A DNA stretch of 26,323 nucleotides from DAOTTW01 sp034437615 (GTDB taxonomy: Bacteria; Chloroflexota; Anaerolineae; Aggregatilineales; Phototrophicaceae), in assembly GCA_034437615.1 (NCBI GenBank), contig DAOTTW010000054.1, forward strand, positions 1 to 26,323, in the 5' to 3' direction. Shown piece after piece: positions 23,924 through 26,323 of this stretch; within the stretch, counting starts at the first letter, position 1; each line of letters opens with the position of its first letter. The notes under the pieces are model-generated. The model did not search any database and had not been told where the DNA came from. It saw only the letters and a list, made by a program, of their open reading frames with translations. The position numbers and the translations under genes were made by a program.

Positions 23924-24319
23924 TTAGCGGTCTTCGTTGTAGGTTTTGTAGGCGTCTGCATCCATCAATTCAGCTAGACCAGAATCGTCCGTCACTTTGA
24001 TCTTCACCAGCCAGCCCTCACCATACGGGTCGGAGTTGACGAGTTCGGGGTCGTCCTCCAGCGCGGTATTCACCTCGATGATTTCACCAGCAACCGGGCA
24101 GTAAATTTCCGATGTCGCCTTGACGGATTCGACCTCTGCGACGGCATCCCCGGCGTCGATGCTTTCACCAACTTCCTTCAGGAATTCGGTATAGGTCAGG
24201 TCGTTGAGGGCGTCCTGTGCATAGTCGCTGATGCCCAGCGTGGCGGTGTCGCCATCCACGCGCAGCCACTCGTCGCTTTGGGCGTACTTAACATCATTGG
24301 GGTATTTCAGGTCAGCCAT
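23924..24319 (-). CDS. gcvH: Glycine cleavage system H protein
   Basis: This 131-residue lipoyl carrier shuttles the aminomethyl group from the P-protein to the T-protein. The lipoylation site is Lys67 in ESVKATSEIY. Family stretches include SDEWLRVDGDTATLGISDYAQ and CPVAGEIIEVN. AGGAG lies eight bases before the ATG. It is the first gene of the operon, about 60 bases after the riboswitch terminator. gcvT, the third enzyme of the cycle, is not in the window, so the operon is incomplete here. Confidence 0.97.
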   Translation of the reverse strand: MADLKYPNDVKYAQSDEWLRVDGDTATLGISDYAQDALNDLTYTEFLKEVGESIDAGDAVAEVESVKATSEIYCPVAGEIIEVNTALEDDPELVNSDPYGEGWLVKIKVTDDSGLAELMDADAYKTYNEDR

Positions 24320-24381
24320 ATGTGTGCTCCTGTTGATTTGTGCTTGGTGATGATGGCTATGTCGCTATGTGCTGCAAACGC

Positions 24382-24410
24382 AAAAAAGCGCACGCAGAAA
24401 TGCTGTGCGC
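24382..24410 (-). terminator. Riboswitch-controlled terminator of the gcv operon
   Basis: On the minus strand GCGCAC, a bulged A and GCA pair with TGC and GTGCGC around a 4-base loop (24388-24410), followed by six T (24382-24387). It lies about 15 bases after the end of the glycine aptamer and 62 bases before gcvH. This is the layout of an 'on' switch in which glycine binding prevents termination. Confidence 0.8.
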
Positions 24411-24424
24411 TCTGTCGGTGTCGT

Positions 24425-24560
24425 AACCTTCAGAGTTCATCCAACCCATGAATCCGGTTTACCTGAGAGTTTCACCACCCGACCAGCATTCACGGATGGC
24501 TTGCCCCTTCGGTGGTTCGTCGCATGGTGATGCTGTGTCTGCGCGAACGCTCTCTTCATC
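24425..24560 (-). promoter_or_regulatory. Glycine riboswitch, single aptamer
   Basis: Read on the minus strand, the conserved blocks appear in order: GAAGAGAG (about 24550-24557), CACCGAAGGGGCAAGCC (24498-24514), CTCTCAGGTA (24460-24469) and GAACTCTGAAGG (24427-24438). GAGAG pairs with CTCTC as P1, and CAGCATCAC (24527-24535) pairs with GTGAATGCTG (24484-24493) as an internal helix. Only one glycine-binding domain is visible; no second core lies upstream before the promoter. It controls gcvH-gcvPA-gcvPB together with the terminator at 24382-24410. Confidence 0.9.
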
Positions 24561-24584
24561 AGTCGGCTTTTACGAATGAACTAA

Positions 24585-24613
24585 ATTTTATCGAGCACAG
24601 GTGCGATGTGCAA
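24585..24613 (-). promoter_or_regulatory. Predicted promoter of the gcv operon
   Basis: TTGCAC (24608-24613, minus strand), a 17-base spacer and TAAAAT (24585-24590) lie in the 76-base gap between the iron-sulfur protein gene and the aptamer. Transcription would begin near 24578, giving a leader of roughly 260 bases that contains the whole riboswitch. Confidence 0.55.
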
Positions 24614-24636
24614 GCGCTGTGTTGTATACAAATCAG

Positions 24637-25677
24637 CTACTTAACCTGCTGCATGTCCTCCTGCGTGATTTTGCGGATGGTCTGCGTGATGCGCTTGACC
24701 AGCCCAAAACGTTCTTTGTAATCGGCGCGTTGCTTGCGGACATCCGGTTCATAATCCAGATATTCGGCGCTTTTCACGTTTAAACCCGCGCTGATCGTCA
24801 GTGAATCATGCGGGCAGACGTTAATGCAAGTCAGGCACATGATGCATTCGGTGGATGTCACACGTTGGCCTTGCGTCAAGTAATCCTTGATGCGGATGTT
24901 CATCGGGCACATTTCAACGCAGGCTTCGCAATTCTCGCATTTATCGGCGGTGCCACTGACGCGCAACACGGCCAAACGCGCTGTGGCCTTCAGGGGCACG
25001 CTGATGGGGCACAGGTATTTGCAGAAGGCGCGGTTGTCTTTGTAGATGAGCGCCATGCTGATGCCCACAACGTAATACAGCAGCAGGCCAATCAGGAACC
25101 AGTGCAGCCCGGTCAGGCCGAGCGCGCCATCGCTATAACCGAAGCCGAACACCAGCACCGCAATCAGCAGCAGGCTAAATCCAAAATGCAGGTAGCGCAG
25201 CCAGTTGATTTTGCCCGTTTTGCGATAGTGGCTGTAGGGATACGGTAGCAGATCAAAGACCATGCCGAACCAGCACGCCCAGCCACACCAGATGCGCCCG
25301 AAAAACAGCGGCCCGATGATTTTGGCCAACGCATAATGAAAGACGATATACGGCCCGACACCCGCCAGCACCGCGAAGAACAGCCCCTCAATCTGCATAT
25401 TGCCATGATCCGACACGATGGCAACCAGCAGCAGCAAACTACCAAGCAGGATAATCACCATTTTGCGTGCTAGTGGCCGATGCCGATCTGGTAGCGCGAT
25501 ATAGCCGCCGATGCCGACGCCCACGAATAGGCCGATGTAGCCAAAGAACAACAGGCTCATCATATCGCCTGTACGCAGCCAGTGCAGCACGCCCACCGCC
25601 CACAACGTCAGCATTATCAGGACGGGCACCAGCACAAAACGGTCTTCTGGGCGGGTTTTGGTTTGTGAAACAGCCAT
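24637..25677 (-). CDS. NapH/CcoG-like membrane protein with two 4Fe-4S clusters
   Basis: This 346-residue protein has about five or six membrane helices followed by a ferredoxin-like domain. The membrane part has the CxxxC pairs of the NapH/NosR/CcoG group: CGWACWFG (Cys131, Cys135; the usual Pro after the second Cys is Trp) and CKYLCP (Cys219, Cys223). The soluble part has CENCEACVEMCP and CIMCLTCINVCP, eight cysteines for two 4Fe-4S clusters. Such proteins pass electrons from the quinone pool or reduce metals such as copper. I chose ATG 25677, with AAGGGG five bases upstream, over an upstream GTG at 25722. It is divergent from a Sco1-like gene, which favours a copper or oxidase-assembly role, but this is inference. 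Confidence 0.85.
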   Translation of the reverse strand: MAVSQTKTRPEDRFVLVPVLIMLTLWAVGVLHWLRTGDMMSLLFFGYIGLFVGVGIGGYIALPDRHRPLARKMVIILLGSLLLLVAIVSDHGNMQIEGLFFAVLAGVGPYIVFHYALAKIIGPLFFGRIWCGWACWFGMVFDLLPYPYSHYRKTGKINWLRYLHFGFSLLLIAVLVFGFGYSDGALGLTGLHWFLIGLLLYYVVGISMALIYKDNRAFCKYLCPISVPLKATARLAVLRVSGTADKCENCEACVEMCPMNIRIKDYLTQGQRVTSTECIMCLTCINVCPHDSLTISAGLNVKSAEYLDYEPDVRKQRADYKERFGLVKRITQTIRKITQEDMQQVK

Positions 25678-25767
25678 GTTTTCCCCTTGTCGATCACGAC
25701 CTGAAAAGTTAAACGAGTTCACTATGCTGCTATGCTACGACAAATCGCAGCAATATGCAGACAACGA

Positions 25768-25796
25768 ACTATATGCACCTGAGCGCGGAATGTCAC
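25768..25796 (-). promoter_or_regulatory. Predicted promoter of the iron-sulfur protein gene
   Basis: GTGACA (25791-25796, minus strand), a 17-base spacer and TATAGT (25768-25773) each match the consensus at five of six positions. The leader before the ATG at 25677 would be about 80 bases. No equally good promoter for the divergent Sco-like gene was found in the same 199-base gap. Confidence 0.6.
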
Positions 25797-25876
25797 ATGA
25801 TTGCTATCGCGTGTCTGATAGGCGCTGTGCTAATATGCTGCTGATAACGCAGATAAAGCAATGTACGGGTAGCGTA

Positions 25877-26323
25877 ATGAGCCAAAATCCCAGAGCAAAA
25901 GAACCGACGTGGTTGCTTGTCTTAGTGGGCACGCTGATGGGCGCGATTTTCGTGGTCGCTGGCGTGATCCTGCTACGCGATGTGCAACCAGACGACAGCA
26001 CAGCAAGCGACCAAAGCGCCGCCGTGTTTGAGCAGGTAGACGCGCAGGATAACGCCTTCGTCGGCGCTGAGGTCATCGACCCACCGCGCCCCATGCCGGA
26101 TTTCACGCTGACGAACCAGCAGAACGACGCAGTAAGCCTCAGCGATTTACGGGGCAAGCCGACGCTCATCACATTCGGCTTCACCAATTGCCCGGATGTT
26201 TGCCCGCTGACCCTCTATGAATGGCGACAGATCAGCGCAGAGCTAGACACCAGCACGACCGCAGCCACCGACGCGATCAATTTTGTGTTCATCAGCGTGG
26301 ATGGTGAGCGCGACACGCCGGAA
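25877..26323 (+). CDS. Sco1/SenC-family copper chaperone (partial, cut by window end)
   Basis: The frame is open from ATG 25877 to the window edge (149 codons, no stop). Residues 12-33 are a single membrane anchor. A thioredoxin-like domain begins near residue 73 with MPDFTLTNQQ, followed by SDLRGKPTLITFGFTNCPDVCP; Cys105 and Cys109 form the CxxxC copper/thiol site. FISVDGERDTPE follows, as expected. The conserved His is beyond the edge. Sco proteins deliver copper to the CuA site of cytochrome c oxidase or act as thiol reductants there. The upstream sequence has only a weak Shine-Dalgarno match. Confidence 0.9.
   Translation, partial: MSQNPRAKEPTWLLVLVGTLMGAIFVVAGVILLRDVQPDDSTASDQSAAVFEQVDAQDNAFVGAEVIDPPRPMPDFTLTNQQNDAVSLSDLRGKPTLITFGFTNCPDVCPLTLYEWRQISAELDTSTTAATDAINFVFISVDGERDTPE

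Noticed and set aside
24425..24560. T-box or other amino-acid leader instead of a glycine riboswitch
   Set aside because: No T-box motif is present, while four conserved glycine aptamer blocks occur in the right order ahead of a glycine cleavage operon.
25804..26187. Open frame of 127 codons on the minus strand
   Set aside because: It is antisense to the Sco-like gene, whose CxxxC motif and anchor are clear.

Overview
The window reads as a chromosomal segment of a free-living bacterium, most likely a member of the Chloroflexota (Anaerolineae or a neighbouring class). This placement is inferred from gene style, not from a marker phylogeny: Thr/Pro-rich 'TPTPT' stalks on surface proteins, a secreted WD40 propeller joined to a sortase, a two-subunit glycine decarboxylase, family 39 glycosyltransferases with an extra C-terminal domain, and monofunctional BirA. 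Genes are densely packed on both strands. No gene-free stretch exceeds 300 bases; the longest is about 276 bases, at 17847-18122. I see no rRNA, tRNA, CRISPR array, transposase or prophage gene.

Layout. Positions 74-3425 (minus) hold a GT39-type membrane glycosyltransferase and an acetyl-CoA acetyltransferase. Positions 3586-6470 (plus) hold a secreted, membrane-anchored low-complexity protein, overlapping birA, and an unrecognised single-pass membrane protein. Positions 6550-12499 (minus) hold the WD40-sortase fusion, a class I amidotransferase-like hydrolase, ribosomal protein L19, a NUDIX hydrolase, a double-LysM envelope protein and a response-regulator/histidine-kinase hybrid. uppP (minus) then faces an MFS exporter (plus). 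Positions 14993-17493 are a tight der-dcd-purE cluster (plus). A small NifX/NifB-family protein (minus) lies beside polA (plus). Positions 20987-24613 are a glycine-riboswitch-controlled gcvH-gcvPA-gcvPB operon (minus). The window ends with a NapH/CcoG-like iron-sulfur membrane protein (minus) divergent from a Sco1-like copper chaperone that runs off the right edge.

How the parts fit. The housekeeping genes cover DNA replication and repair (polA), dNTP balance (dcd), purine synthesis (purE), ribosome assembly (der, rplS), biotinylation (birA), one-carbon metabolism (gcv) and lipid-carrier recycling (uppP). The accessory layer concerns the cell surface: a sortase carried on a seven-bladed propeller, a LysM protein, a Glu/Ala/Thr-rich anchored protein and a GT-C glycosyltransferase. 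The LysM protein and the anchored protein share a 26-residue segment that is conserved in protein although nearly every codon differs.

Most notable observations: the propeller-sortase fusion; the shared segment beginning NDFQLTAT; a family of intergenic hairpins (four stems in three places) built as TGTA plus a perfect 8-bp stem with a tetraloop, whose stem sequences differ but stay fully paired; a single-aptamer glycine riboswitch with an obvious terminator platform; and a structured leader before rplS.
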